Shown here piece after piece: positions 23,927 through 34,037 of a stretch of DNA of 64,000 nt. The notes under the pieces were generated by a model. The model did not search any database. It had not been told where the DNA came from and worked only from the letters and a program-made list of their open reading frames with translations. This DNA comes from Prevotella jejuni (GTDB taxonomy: Bacteria > Bacteroidota > Bacteroidia > Bacteroidales > Bacteroidaceae), in contig NZ_FZNZ01000011.1 in assembly GCF_900187995.1 (NCBI RefSeq), forward strand, positions 47,596 through 111,595, in the 5' to 3' direction. Position 1 is the first letter of the stretch, and every line of letters starts with the position of its first letter. The position numbers and the translations under genes were made by a program.

Positions 23927-25604
23927 GAGTTTTGACAACGCAGATATTTTTTATAGGGTGTGGAATTACAACCCTTCGCAGAAAACCATTGTGATATTGC
24001 ATCGCGGGCACGAACATTCGGGACGTTTGCAAGCCTTTGCCGAGAACGAGCAATTTGTGCATTTCAACATCTTTGGCTTTGATATGCGTGGACTGGGGCA
24101 TACTTCGCAATCCGTTTCGCCCCATTTTATGGACTATGTACGCGACTTGGATGCTTTCGTAAAATACCTCTATGAGCAGTATGGAATTGTTGAGAGAGAC
24201 ATCTTTGTGGTGGCTAACAGCATTGCAGGTGTAATTGTTTCGGCGTGGTGTCACGACTTTGCGCCCCGTATTGCTGGTATGGCACTTCTTGCTCCTGCGT
24301 TTACCATTAAGTTATATGTGCCTTTTGCAAAGACGGGAATTGCGTTGGCAGCGCGGCTCTTCAAACACCTAACAGTGCCCAGTTATGTAAAATCGAAGGT
24401 GTTGACACATGATGTGGAACAGCAAAAGGCGTACGACACCGACCCGCTAATTACTAGAGAAATTGATGCGCACTATCTCTTGGATTTGCTGAAAGCAGGA
24501 AAGCGTATAGTAGAAGATGCTGCTGCCATAACCATACCGACGCTATTGCTCTCTGCCGGTAAAGATTACGTGGTGAAAGACGATATGCAAAAGCGGTTTT
24601 TTGTTGACATCAGCTCCACCCAAAAGCGGTTTGTCAAGCTTAAAGGGTTTTATCACGGGCTATTGTTTGAAACGCAACGTGAGCAGGTTTACAATCCTAT
24701 TGCTGAGTTTATTAACCGCTGTTTCTCACTCGAACAACCGCCGGCGACCTGTATGCCTGATAAATTTACAGTTGACGAGTATAACAAAATGACTTTGAAT
24801 ATGCTTCCCCGAATTGAACGTTGGGGCTTTCGGATGCAGAAATGGATGCTCCATCACTTGGGATTTCTTAGTAAAGGAATGCGTGTGGGACTAAAATATG
24901 GTTTTGATTCGGGTATGTCTCTGGATTATGTTTATCGCAACCAAGCACAAGGATGCGGACCAATTGGGCGATGGATAGACAAAGGCTATCTTAACGCCAT
25001 TGGTTGGCGAGGAGTAAGAATACGACGAGAGCATCTCATCGCAACCGTAGAAGAGCGTATTGAAACGCTTAAACAGCGCAATGAACCCGTGAAAATACTC
25101 GATATTGCCGGTGGGACGGGTAATTATTTGTTCGACATCAAACGCAAGTTTCCGGAAATAGAAGTGGTTATAAACGACTTTTCGGAAGCAAATATTGCTT
25201 TCGGCGAGGCACAGATACAACAGCAAGGACTTCAAAATATACGGTTTACTCGTCTTGATTGTTTTAATAAAGACTCATATCGACAGCTGAATTTTGAACC
25301 TAATATTGTTATTATTTCTGGTATATTTGAGCTGTTTGGTGATAACGAGCTTGTTTGTAAGGCCATCTCTGGTGCTTTATCCGCACTACAACTGGGCGGC
25401 TTTTTGGTCTATACTGGTCAGCCTTGGCACCCTCAGTTAAAAATGATTGCTTTCGTATTAAACAACCATCAAGAGCGTGATTGGATTATGCGGCGGCGTT
25501 CGCAACGCGAACTAGACAGTCTTTTCGCCTTTTATGGTTTAACCAAATATGGCATGAAACTCGATAACTTCGGTATCTTTACCGTTAGTTATGGAACGAA
25601 ATAA
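23907..25604 (+). CDS. Alpha/beta hydrolase fused to SAM methyltransferase, YnbC-like
   Basis: This 565-residue two-domain enzyme begins with a monoacylglycerol-lipase-like hydrolase: oxyanion-type HRGHEHSGR (32-40), nucleophile Ser105 in ANSIAG, Asp220 in SAGKD and His250 in FYHG. From about 290 a linker leads to a class I methyltransferase with SAM motif ILDIAGGTGN (397-406) and the acidic loop VVINDFSEANI. The same fusion is seen in E. coli YnbC. It likely trims an acyl chain and methylates a lipid or head group. It is the last gene of the operon, and no convincing terminator follows. Confidence 0.85.
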   Translation: METGTFKSFDNADIFYRVWNYNPSQKTIVILHRGHEHSGRLQAFAENEQFVHFNIFGFDMRGLGHTSQSVSPHFMDYVRDLDAFVKYLYEQYGIVERDIFVVANSIAGVIVSAWCHDFAPRIAGMALLAPAFTIKLYVPFAKTGIALAARLFKHLTVPSYVKSKVLTHDVEQQKAYDTDPLITREIDAHYLLDLLKAGKRIVEDAAAITIPTLLLSAGKDYVVKDDMQKRFFVDISSTQKRFVKLKGFYHGLLFETQREQVYNPIAEFINRCFSLEQPPATCMPDKFTVDEYNKMTLNMLPRIERWGFRMQKWMLHHLGFLSKGMRVGLKYGFDSGMSLDYVYRNQAQGCGPIGRWIDKGYLNAIGWRGVRIRREHLIATVEERIETLKQRNEPVKILDIAGGTGNYLFDIKRKFPEIEVVINDFSEANIAFGEAQIQQQGLQNIRFTRLDCFNKDSYRQLNFEPNIVIISGIFELFGDNELVCKAISGALSALQLGGFLVYTGQPWHPQLKMIAFVLNNHQERDWIMRRRSQRELDSLFAFYGLTKYGMKLDNFGIFTVSYGTK

Positions 25605-25624
25605 GTTGTAAACGGGCTTTTTCT

Positions 25625-26304
25625 TCAGCCGCAGACAAATTTGTTGGGGGCGTTGTTATCAAAGTAAGACGTGTTGATGGCGATGTTTCGGCGTGTCAAA
25701 GTCATTTTCCAATTACCCGTCGCCCTACCATTTTGTAGGATAAGGGGAAAGAAAACACCGTTAGTAAATGCTTTGCTGTTGTGAGAAGCTTGCAAAACAT
25801 CGCCGCGATACTTGTAGGCAATGATGTATTCGTCGTAAGCAGACAGAAAGATAAATCTTTCTTTCTCTTTGATGTCGATTGAAGAAGATTCGTGCAGCAG
25901 ATAAGTTTTATCGTTGAAAACGACCTTTTAAAACTCTTTTTCAATAATTTCAACGCCCAATCGCGCCTCTTTCACTGACAATCCCGATCACCAACAGGAG
26001 TCGTCTAACGTTGCTGGGGCATGACTTCTAAAGTAATTGCGTGCCAAAATGCTCAACGCCTCGTCTTTTGTGGGTAAGGGTATAGGGGCTACTCGCTCGT
26101 CTAAGAGCATGTAGGTATGTGCGTTTCCCACTTCAGGGCCGCTGCAAATGAGTGCCTCGCATTCGGCATTCTCCAAAAAAGGTTCATAAAAACAGTGTCC
26201 GAAGGTAAGCCTTTTTCAGCCATTCGTTCTGTAATTTGCTGTTTGGCAAGGCTCTTTCCGCCGCTCAACATGTCATAGATATGCTGGTTCGCGGTGTCGT
26301 ACAT
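25625..26304 (-). pseudogene. Broken winged-helix DNA-binding (HTH_42-type) protein gene
   Basis: Minus-strand pieces in different frames read as one protein: YDTANQHIYDMLSGGKSL...PSDTVFMNLFWRM, then NAECEALICSGPEVGN and PLPTKDEALSILARNYFRS, then HESSSIDIKEKERFIFLSA, ending NTSYFDNNAPNKFVCG at 25625. This order matches the winged-helix DNA-binding-domain proteins (AlkZ-like, HTH_42) known to me. At least two frameshifts separate the pieces, and the N-terminal half is lost where the IS4-type transposase begins near 26300. Convergent with the lipid operon. Confidence 0.75.
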
Positions 26305-27508
26305 CTACTCGGAGAGGGACACTCTTTTATTGCACTTCGTTTTGGAACTTGCATCTCTGAGCCAAGCTCAGGGAGGTGAACACTATATAAAGAAGTTTGA
26401 CGCATGGCATCATCTTGTCGTCATGCTTTATGCAGTAATGATGCGTTTAGACTCTCTGCGTGAGATAAAGGCCTCTCTCTTTGCTAATGTTAATCGCTTT
26501 AATCATCTTGGTTTAAAGCATTTTCCTTATCGAAGTACCTTGTTAGATGCAAACAAACGTCGAGATTCCGAGATATTCGGTTCAATCTATATGAACTTAT
26601 ATGAGAAATACCGCCATGAGCTTTACTCGGACAGCCGAAATTGTGGACAGCCTAAATGGCTGAAGAATCTAAAGATAATAGATTCTACGACAATAAGTCT
26701 GTTTTCTAACTTGGTCTTTAAAGGTGTAGGACGTAACCCCAAAACTGGTAAGAAAAAGGGTGGAATAAAAGTACATACAGAGATATTTGCCAATGAGAAT
26801 GTTCCAAGCGATATCAAGTTCACATCCGCAGCCAGTCATGACCAATTTGCACTTATTCCAGAACGATACGCCAATGAGGAACTGATTGCTTTTGACAGAG
26901 CCTATATAAACTATGAAAAGTTCTCTGAACTGACGCAAAGAGGCGTTATATATGTAACTAAGATGAAAAGTAATCTTAGCTTTGAAAGAATTGCTGATAC
27001 AGATTACCAGATGACTACAGATTATGGAGCTGTACGTATAGAAACCATTCTCTTCCATAAGCATACAAAGGAAAAAGATATCTACCATAAAGCAAGAAAA
27101 ATCACATATCAGGATAAGACCAAGAAAGGGAAAATCAGATTTATATCACTGCTGACCAATGATTTTCAGATGTCGGCAGAAGATATTATAGCTATCTATA
27201 AGAAACGATGGCAAATAGAAACCTTATTTAAACAAATAAAACAGAATTTCCCACTAAGATACTTCTATGGAGAGAGTGCGAACGCTATAAAAATACAAAT
27301 ATGGATTACGCTTATAGCCAATCAGCTTATAACACTAGTGAAGAACAAAATAAAGAGACCTTGGAGTTTCTCAGGCTTGGCAACAATGATAAGAATTCTA
27401 CTTATGAGTTATGTCTCAATACAAAGATTCTTTGAGCAGCCACATAGAGACTGGGATAGATTGATTACCCAGGTAAAAGCCCCACCAGAAGAGTTGTCAT
27501 TATTCTAG
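26294..27508 (+). mobile_element. IS4-family transposase gene
   Basis: This 404-residue DDE transposase has the first Asp in KIIDSTTISLF, the second in AFDRAYINYEKF, and the YREK signature YKKRWQIETLFKQIK (Y-x2-R-x3-E-x6-K), followed by NFPLRYFYGESANAI. The catalytic core appears complete. The first 30 residues look shorter than in relatives and overlap the broken winged-helix gene, so the left end, with its inverted repeat, may be damaged. I could not match terminal repeats on the two sides, so the element boundaries are uncertain (the right end may reach about 27620). Confidence 0.85.
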
Positions 27509-28075
27509 TGGGGGGGGCTTGGAATTTGAAATTAGAACTAATCATGTGCATTTCAGTAGGATTGAGAGAGAGTATTGCAGCATGTAGAGGTTTTATCGGA
27601 CAGCAATATTACTTTTTTGAAGCTTATAAGACTATATTAATGTAAACATTATTGCGAGCAATTGATAACCTATTGCAAGCTAATTTGCACTCAGCACCAT
27701 TTGTGTTTACTATCAGCACAACACGTGCTGGGCACAAACACGATATGTGCTAAATAATAATCCCAAATCGGTTATCAGACCACAATATATATAATTCTTA
27801 TTACTATGGTATTGTTTCCTAACATCTTTTATTTTCTTATCGGCATCTTGTCTGTCTTTATAACTTGACGTAGCCCGCTACGCCTGCATTACAAAGTCAA
27901 ACAATCTACTCGATAATAAAACAAAATATGTTTAGGATCTAATGAGCGATTTGGGATAATACATCAGAAAAAGATGAGAGGGAAAGGGCATTATAATCAT
28001 CATATAATAAGAGATTAATGACTAACTGATACAAAAAGCGGTATCATCTCTCACCCATCATAAACCATAATCAAC
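27509..28075. other. Intergenic DNA after IS4-type transposase
   Basis: About 570 bp with no supported gene. The first 110 bp (to about 27620, including ATCGGACAGCAATATT) may be the non-coding right end of the element. The rest is AT-rich with short palindromic words but no recognisable RNA or promoter. Confidence 0.4.
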
Positions 28076-28117
28076 AAAAAATCGCCCAAGGATTTACCGA
28101 AACCCTTGGGCGATTTA
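28076..28117 (-). terminator. Terminator of the nuo operon
   Basis: ATCGCCCAAGG (28081-28091) pairs perfectly with CCTTGGGCGAT (28104-28114), extended by A/T pairs. On the minus strand the stem is followed by a run of five T. It lies 30 bp beyond the nuoN stop codon. Confidence 0.9.
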
Positions 28118-28145
28118 TATACTTATTTAATAAGTCTGTAGCCTA

Positions 28146-29585
28146 TTAAACTGCTGCTGCAATCCACTCATATACAAAGCTGCAAACACCGAAGAGGAGG
28201 ATACCTGCCATGCAGATAGCCAAAGCGAACTTAGTGTTACAGTCACTCTTGAAGGTTGGCAATGGATTGTCTGTACGAACAATATACATAGCCTTTACAA
28301 TCTTAAGATAGTAGTAGAGTGAAATAACAGTGTTGAGCAAAGCGATGAATACAACTCCGTAAGCCCATGCTCCCATTGTGGTGTTGATGTCAGCACCATT
28401 AACGCCTGACATGAAGATGAAGAACTTAGAGAACATACCTGCAAACGGAGGAATACCACCGAGTGAGAACATCGCTAAGGTCATCAAGAAGCTCAGTCGT
28501 GGGTTGGTTTGATAGAAACCATTGTAATCATCAATATTCGTCTTACCACCATTGTTCTGCTCTACAACAGAGATAATAGTGAAGACTGCCATGTTAGCAA
28601 CAACATAAATCAGAACGTAGTAACTAAGTGCTGCAACTGAATTTGCCCAATTATTACCAATAGCTGCCAACATAATATAACCTGCCTGAGAGATTGAACT
28701 GAAAGCCATGAAACGCTTCAACTCGTTCTGACGTACAGCAAAGAGGTTGGCAATAGTAATTGAAAGAACAACTACAATCATCAGCAATACGTGCCAGTAT
28801 TCCATCATGTCACCGAAGACATGGAAGAGAATACTCAACAATGTGAAGGCTGCAGCACCCTTTGAGATTACGCTTAAATAACCAGTAACAGTTGTTGGTG
28901 CACCTTGATAGGTATCAGCTGTCCAGAAGTGGAATGGAACAAGAGAAATCTTGAAGCCAAGACCACTGAAAAAGAACACAAGACCCATGATTACCAATGG
29001 GGTTGCCTGCATCTTTGTAGCGATATCAGCGAAGTAAAGAGTACCAAACTGACCATAGAGGAAGCTGATACCATAGAGCATTACACCGCTTGAGAAGGTT
29101 GCTGTCAAGATAAACTTAGCTGCGCCTTCTGCAGAATTCTTACGATACATATCGAAAGCAACAGTACATGCCAAAGGTACAGATGCCATTTCAAGACCGA
29201 GGAAGAACATCAGGAAGTTGCCTGCGCTCATCATGGTAAACATACCGAGCAATGTTGAAACAATGAGCATATAGAACTCAGCTTCTTTACCGCTCTTTGC
29301 AGCCCAAACACGACTCTGAACGACAACGATAAAGGTACCCATAGAGAGGATAGCCTTCATCACATCAACAGCAGGTGTTGTTTCATACATACCACCGAAC
29401 AGATTCTGTGTGCCCATAGGATAAAGACACACGAAGGTGTTCAAAAGCAAGAGTACAGAAGCCAGCGGATTGAACCACTTGCGTTCTTCAGTCTTTGCCG
29501 TTGCAAAGTCAGCAACGAACAAAACAATCAGGATGGCAATGAGACTTGCCTCCGGAATCATCTTAAAGAAATCACTATAATTCAT
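28146..29585 (-). CDS. nuoN: NADH-quinone oxidoreductase subunit N
   Basis: This 479-residue, roughly 14-helix antiporter-like subunit is the proton-pumping module next to the centre of the membrane arm. The conserved segment SLVPFHFWTADTYQGAPTTV carries the family's PxHxWxPDxYxGAP-type motif, and FMAFSSISQAGYIMLA is typical. It is the last gene of the nuo operon, 12 bp after nuoM, with a terminator following. Confidence 0.97.
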   Translation of the reverse strand: MNYSDFFKMIPEASLIAILIVLFVADFATAKTEERKWFNPLASVLLLLNTFVCLYPMGTQNLFGGMYETTPAVDVMKAILSMGTFIVVVQSRVWAAKSGKEAEFYMLIVSTLLGMFTMMSAGNFLMFFLGLEMASVPLACTVAFDMYRKNSAEGAAKFILTATFSSGVMLYGISFLYGQFGTLYFADIATKMQATPLVIMGLVFFFSGLGFKISLVPFHFWTADTYQGAPTTVTGYLSVISKGAAAFTLLSILFHVFGDMMEYWHVLLMIVVVLSITIANLFAVRQNELKRFMAFSSISQAGYIMLAAIGNNWANSVAALSYYVLIYVVANMAVFTIISVVEQNNGGKTNIDDYNGFYQTNPRLSFLMTLAMFSLGGIPPFAGMFSKFFIFMSGVNGADINTTMGAWAYGVVFIALLNTVISLYYYLKIVKAMYIVRTDNPLPTFKSDCNTKFALAICMAGILLFGVCSFVYEWIAAAV

Positions 29586-29597
29586 TTCGCCAGTTTA

Positions 29598-31109
29598 TTA
29601 AAGATTACCCAAATTTGGTATATATGTGAAGATGTGATCAAAGATAGGATGAACCGCATCCATAATCATATTCTCAAAGAAGAGTGGGCAGAGACCTAAA
29701 CCTGCAACGCAGAAGATTAGACAGCCAATAGCGAATCGCTCGTCCCATGTAGCATCATGTAACTCATAGAACTTCTTGTTTGGAATTTTCTGGAAGAGAA
29801 TCTTTCCTACCACTCGTAAGATGTATACAGCAGTGATTACAATTGCTGTACAAGCAATGATTGTTGCTACACGATGGAATGTACCTGCATTCTCAAATGA
29901 ACCTACGAAGATTGTCATCTCAGCAACGAAGCCTGAGAAACCTGGCAAACCAAGGTTAGCAAGACCTGCTACTACATAAGATACAGCCAAGAATGGGATA
30001 ACCTTCATAAGACCACCAAGGTAACGAACATCACGTGTTCCTGCACGGTGATAAATCATACCGATACATGCAAAGAACAAGGCTGTCATCAAACCGTGTG
30101 AAAGCATCTGGAGAATAGCACCTGTGATAGCAGTCTGTGTGGTCATAACCAATGCAAAGAGTACCATACCACAGTGTGAAACTGAAGAATAAGCATTGAT
30201 ATACTTCAAGTCAGTCTGTACACAAGCTGAAAGTGCACCATATACTACAGAGATTGTTGTCAACACAAGGAATACTGGTGCCCACATCTCCAATGCATCA
30301 GGCATAAGGAACATTGCAATACGCAAACAACCGTAGCCACCAAGCTTCATCAATACACCAGCGTGGAGCATTGATACTGCTGTAGGCGCTGAAGCGTGAC
30401 CGTCAGGAGACCATGTGTGGAATGGGAACAAAGCACCGAGTACACCAAAACCAATAAACACCAATGGGAAGAAGATGTTCTGGATGTTCTTAGGCATAGC
30501 ATGCATACGTGCTAACTCCATTACATCCATTGTGGTAGCACCACTAAAGTAGTAGATACCAAGGATGCCGAGTACCAAGAGAGCAGAACCACCCATCAAC
30601 ATCAAGGTAAGCTTCATTGCTGAATACTCCTTAGGACCAGTACCCCATACACCGATGAGTAGGTACATTGGAATCAGAGCAACCTCATAGAACATGAACA
30701 TGGTGAACATATCCGTAGAGATAAAGAAGCCAAATACACCTGAAGACAAGAGTACAAACCAAAGGAAGTATTCTTTCTTCATTGGTTCAAGCTGCCAGCT
30801 GGCAAAAGTACCTGTGAAAACAATGATTGCAGAAAGCAAAATCATTACAACAGAGATACCATCTACACCTACCGAGAAGGCAATATTTAGAGGCTTGAAC
30901 CACATTACGGAGTTTGTCAACAGCATCGCATCATGATTACCTGCGTTGCGCTGCTGAACGAAATAAACAGTCAGCCAGATTGCACCTATCAAAAGTGCCG
31001 TAGAGCCGGCTACCATCACACCGCGTACCTGATTATCATTCTTCGCTACCCAAAGGGCGAAAAGCATCAGGGCGGGGATAATTACAAATACAGTTAATAT
31101 CCAACTCAT
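29598..31109 (-). CDS. nuoM: NADH-quinone oxidoreductase subunit M
   Basis: This 503-residue antiporter-like membrane subunit has the conserved LFPFHTWSPDGHASAPTAVS and helix-Glu region MFMFYEVALIPMYLLIG, which are needed for proton translocation. It starts 4 bp after the end of nuoL and is followed closely by nuoN. Length and topology are normal. Confidence 0.97.
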   Translation of the reverse strand: MSWILTVFVIIPALMLFALWVAKNDNQVRGVMVAGSTALLIGAIWLTVYFVQQRNAGNHDAMLLTNSVMWFKPLNIAFSVGVDGISVVMILLSAIIVFTGTFASWQLEPMKKEYFLWFVLLSSGVFGFFISTDMFTMFMFYEVALIPMYLLIGVWGTGPKEYSAMKLTLMLMGGSALLVLGILGIYYFSGATTMDVMELARMHAMPKNIQNIFFPLVFIGFGVLGALFPFHTWSPDGHASAPTAVSMLHAGVLMKLGGYGCLRIAMFLMPDALEMWAPVFLVLTTISVVYGALSACVQTDLKYINAYSSVSHCGMVLFALVMTTQTAITGAILQMLSHGLMTALFFACIGMIYHRAGTRDVRYLGGLMKVIPFLAVSYVVAGLANLGLPGFSGFVAEMTIFVGSFENAGTFHRVATIIACTAIVITAVYILRVVGKILFQKIPNKKFYELHDATWDERFAIGCLIFCVAGLGLCPLFFENMIMDAVHPIFDHIFTYIPNLGNL

Positions 31110-31113
31110 TTCT

Positions 31114-33168
31114 TTAAATCAAGCAAAGTAATACTAATGTTAATGCTACAGTACCAGTGATGAACCATACGGCATACTGACGAACATCGCCACTCTGCCA
31201 TGAACGGATAGACTCACCAGCCTCTTGTGTACCCCAAGCCATGAAATTAAACGTACCATCAATAACGTGGCGGTCGAACCATGCGATTGGAATAGAGAAG
31301 CAACGGAATACAATCTTGTGTGTAAAGAACTGCCATGCGTTATCAATATAGAATCTGTTGAGGGCAGCCTTGTGCAAACGTGGGAAGGTACGCTGCAAAG
31401 CATCAGCAACAGGTTGCTTCTTACCAGCATACATCCAAGTTGCAAGAGCGAAACCGATAAGTGCGGCAAAGATACTGGTTGTAGCAATGCTCCAGTCAAT
31501 ATGGATATCATAGCTGAGACCATTAGCACTCACAAAGTGGCCAAATGGGATCCAACCTGCAGTGATAGAGATAATTGCGAGGAATACCAATGGACCCCAC
31601 ATTACGAAAGGTACTTCCTGTGGACGTCGACGGTTCTCTGGGTCCTGCTCGTAGTAAGACTCACCCCAGAAGATTACGTAGTAGAGACGGAACATATAGA
31701 ATGCTGTCATGCCAGCTACGAGTGTCATAATCCACTTCAAAGCCTGTCCTTCTACACCAGGAAGTGCATTACATGCTGAGATAATCTCATCCTTAGAGAA
31801 GAAACCTGCAAATGGAGGAATACCTGCAATTGCCAAGCAACCAATCAAGAAACAGATATTCGTAATTGGCATGTATTTGTGCAAACCACCCATATACTCC
31901 TTGAAGTTGCTACCAATAATAACAATAATAGCACCAGAGCAAAGGAAGAGCAGAGCCTTGAACATTGCATGAGTAAAGAGGTGGAACATTGCTGCCATAT
32001 AGCCGAGACCACCATGGTGGAGATACTCTGCACTATAGAATGAACCGTGCTCCTTCTCATAGAAGCAAACACCAAGTGCAACGAGCATGTAAGCAATCTG
32101 TGAGATAGTAGAGAATGCCAAACCACGCTTAATATCACGCTGAGCACAAGCTACTGCTGCTGCATAGAAAGCTGTGAAAGCAGCAATCCAAGCAATCCAA
32201 TGGAGTTGCTCCTGTGCACCAAACTGCACATAGATTGGCAACAATGATGCAACCTGGAAGACACCGGCAACAACCATCGTAGCTGCGTGAATCAATGCAG
32301 ATACAGGTGTTGGGCCCTCCATAGCATCTGGCAACCAGATATGCAATGGGAACATCGCAGACTTACCAGCACCACCAATGAACATCAAGAAAAGAGCTGT
32401 TGGGAGTACCCAAGTCAAATGTGGATTCTTAGCCAAACCACTCAATGTCTCAACAAGACCTGGGTTTACACTGAGATCATAGTTAAATGTTCCAACATAA
32501 AAACTGAAGAACAAGATACCAATCAAGAAGAACAAGTCAGCAAAACGTGTGACAATAAAAGCCTTCTTGCTGGCATGAACTGCAGTGTGCTTTGGATAAT
32601 AGAATCCAATCAACAGATATGAACATACACCTACCAACTCCCAGAAGAGATACATCTGGAAAATATTAGTTGCCACTACAAGGCCAAGCATTGACATCGT
32701 AAAGAGTGACAGGTAGGCATAGAAACGCTGGAAGCCGTGCTCATACTCCTCAAACTTATAATTCTCATCACGTTCAGCCATATAACCGAATGAATAGATG
32801 TGAACCATCAAGCTGACAGTAGTAATGACGATTAACATCATCACACTGATTGGAGAAAGACGGAAACCAATGTTGAATGTCAAAAGTTCAGTAAACTTCA
32901 ACCATGTAATGTTGAAGACTGTAACAGTTGGGTATGTACCATTTGCCAAACGACCATCAGTTACATTGAAGGTCTCGCCCATAGCTGTATACTCACCAGT
33001 ATAGAAGAAATAATGGTAAGCAGTGTAGAGGCTAAGCACAAATAGTGTTCCCAACATACAGGTGCCGATAATACCAGCGACCTTGCGAGGCATCTTCATA
33101 CCGAACAAGCCAAGCACAACAGCGCTTAGGAACGGGAGAAGAAGTATCAAAAATGCGTAATCAAACAT
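31114..33168 (-). CDS. nuoL: NADH-quinone oxidoreductase subunit L
   Basis: This 684-residue distal antiporter-like subunit has the conserved FWELVGVCSYLLIGFYY and MFPLHIWLPDAMEGPTPVSA. Its C-terminal extension corresponds to the long lateral helix along the membrane arm. It pumps protons as the most distal module of complex I. It lies between nuoK and nuoM with spacings of 12 and 4 bp. Confidence 0.97.
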   Translation of the reverse strand: MFDYAFLILLLPFLSAVVLGLFGMKMPRKVAGIIGTCMLGTLFVLSLYTAYHYFFYTGEYTAMGETFNVTDGRLANGTYPTVTVFNITWLKFTELLTFNIGFRLSPISVMMLIVITTVSLMVHIYSFGYMAERDENYKFEEYEHGFQRFYAYLSLFTMSMLGLVVATNIFQMYLFWELVGVCSYLLIGFYYPKHTAVHASKKAFIVTRFADLFFLIGILFFSFYVGTFNYDLSVNPGLVETLSGLAKNPHLTWVLPTALFLMFIGGAGKSAMFPLHIWLPDAMEGPTPVSALIHAATMVVAGVFQVASLLPIYVQFGAQEQLHWIAWIAAFTAFYAAAVACAQRDIKRGLAFSTISQIAYMLVALGVCFYEKEHGSFYSAEYLHHGGLGYMAAMFHLFTHAMFKALLFLCSGAIIVIIGSNFKEYMGGLHKYMPITNICFLIGCLAIAGIPPFAGFFSKDEIISACNALPGVEGQALKWIMTLVAGMTAFYMFRLYYVIFWGESYYEQDPENRRRPQEVPFVMWGPLVFLAIISITAGWIPFGHFVSANGLSYDIHIDWSIATTSIFAALIGFALATWMYAGKKQPVADALQRTFPRLHKAALNRFYIDNAWQFFTHKIVFRCFSIPIAWFDRHVIDGTFNFMAWGTQEAGESIRSWQSGDVRQYAVWFITGTVALTLVLLCLI

Positions 33169-33180
33169 ATTTGTTTCTCT

Positions 33181-33489
33181 TTATAATTTCATATTTTCAA
33201 TACTGTTCACCTGATCGCTGTGGAAATGACGGTAAACATTGATGATAATAGCGAGTGCAACAGCTGATTCAGCAGCACTTACACCGATAGAGAAAAGAGT
33301 AAAGAACATACCCTCATATCCATCAGGGAAAAGTAAACGGTTGAATGCAGCAAAGTTGATATCTACGCTATTGAGAACTAACTCTACGGAGATAAGCATT
33401 GCAACAAGGTTGCGACGGGTTACAAAACCAAATACTCCGATAAAGAACAATAGTCCACTAAGGACAAAGAAATATCCTACTGGTATCAT
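33181..33489 (-). CDS. nuoK: NADH-quinone oxidoreductase subunit K
   Basis: At 102 residues with three transmembrane helices, this is the usual length. Conserved Glu residues occur in MLISVELVLNSVDINF and GVSAAESAVALAI, part of the proton channel. It overlaps nuoJ by 4 bp (ATGA). Confidence 0.96.
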   Translation of the reverse strand: MIPVGYFFVLSGLLFFIGVFGFVTRRNLVAMLISVELVLNSVDINFAAFNRLLFPDGYEGMFFTLFSIGVSAAESAVALAIIINVYRHFHSDQVNSIENMKL

Positions 33490-34025
33490 TTGCTTTCCTC
33501 CTTCTTTTTGTTATTCAATATAACTAAGCCACCAATGATACAAGCCAAAAGGAATACAGAGATGAACTCAAATGGGAGAACATAACCATACTTATCAGCT
33601 GTCATCAAATTACGACCGATGGTTTCCATTGTAACCTCATTTGATAAAGAATCACCGTTCACTACAGTGTGACGCAAAACTTCATTCTTTAACAGAACAA
33701 GGATTACTGTACCAAAACCAACTAAAGCAATGAAGGCTGCAAGGAAAGTACGCTTTCCTAACCAACGCTCAGAAAGACCCTGCAATGTACGCTTACTTAC
33801 TAACTGAATAGCGAAAATGTACATCATTGTGATACCACCAGCATAAATACTGATTTGAGCAGCACCAAGGAATGTGTAATCGAGCAGGAAGTAGAGACCT
33901 GCAACGCCAAAGAGCACAAACAGCAATGCTGTCGCAGCTCGCATGATACGCTTCGTCGACACGCAGAATACGGCTGAAGCCAGTATAATAACGGCGAGAA
34001 CCGCAAACATAATTAATCTTGCCAT
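33486..34025 (-). CDS. nuoJ: NADH-quinone oxidoreductase subunit J
   Basis: This 179-residue, five-helix membrane subunit contains LDYTFLGAAQISIYAGGITM, which includes the pi-bulge region of transmembrane helix 3 involved in coupling. The C-terminus is a short charged tail (NKKKEESK). It lies 12 bp after nuoI. Confidence 0.95.
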   Translation of the reverse strand: MARLIMFAVLAVIILASAVFCVSTKRIMRAATALLFVLFGVAGLYFLLDYTFLGAAQISIYAGGITMMYIFAIQLVSKRTLQGLSERWLGKRTFLAAFIALVGFGTVILVLLKNEVLRHTVVNGDSLSNEVTMETIGRNLMTADKYGYVLPFEFISVFLLACIIGGLVILNNKKKEESK

Positions 34026-34037
34026 ATCTCTAAACCT

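Noticed and set aside
27544..27645. A 32-codon plus-strand frame after the IS4-type transposase
   Set aside because: It is too short, has no ribosome binding site or partner, and may be part of the non-coding element end.
31225..31779. A 184-codon plus-strand frame inside nuoL
   Set aside because: It is fully antisense to a well-conserved nuo gene, is Cys-rich and irregular in composition, and has no supporting context.
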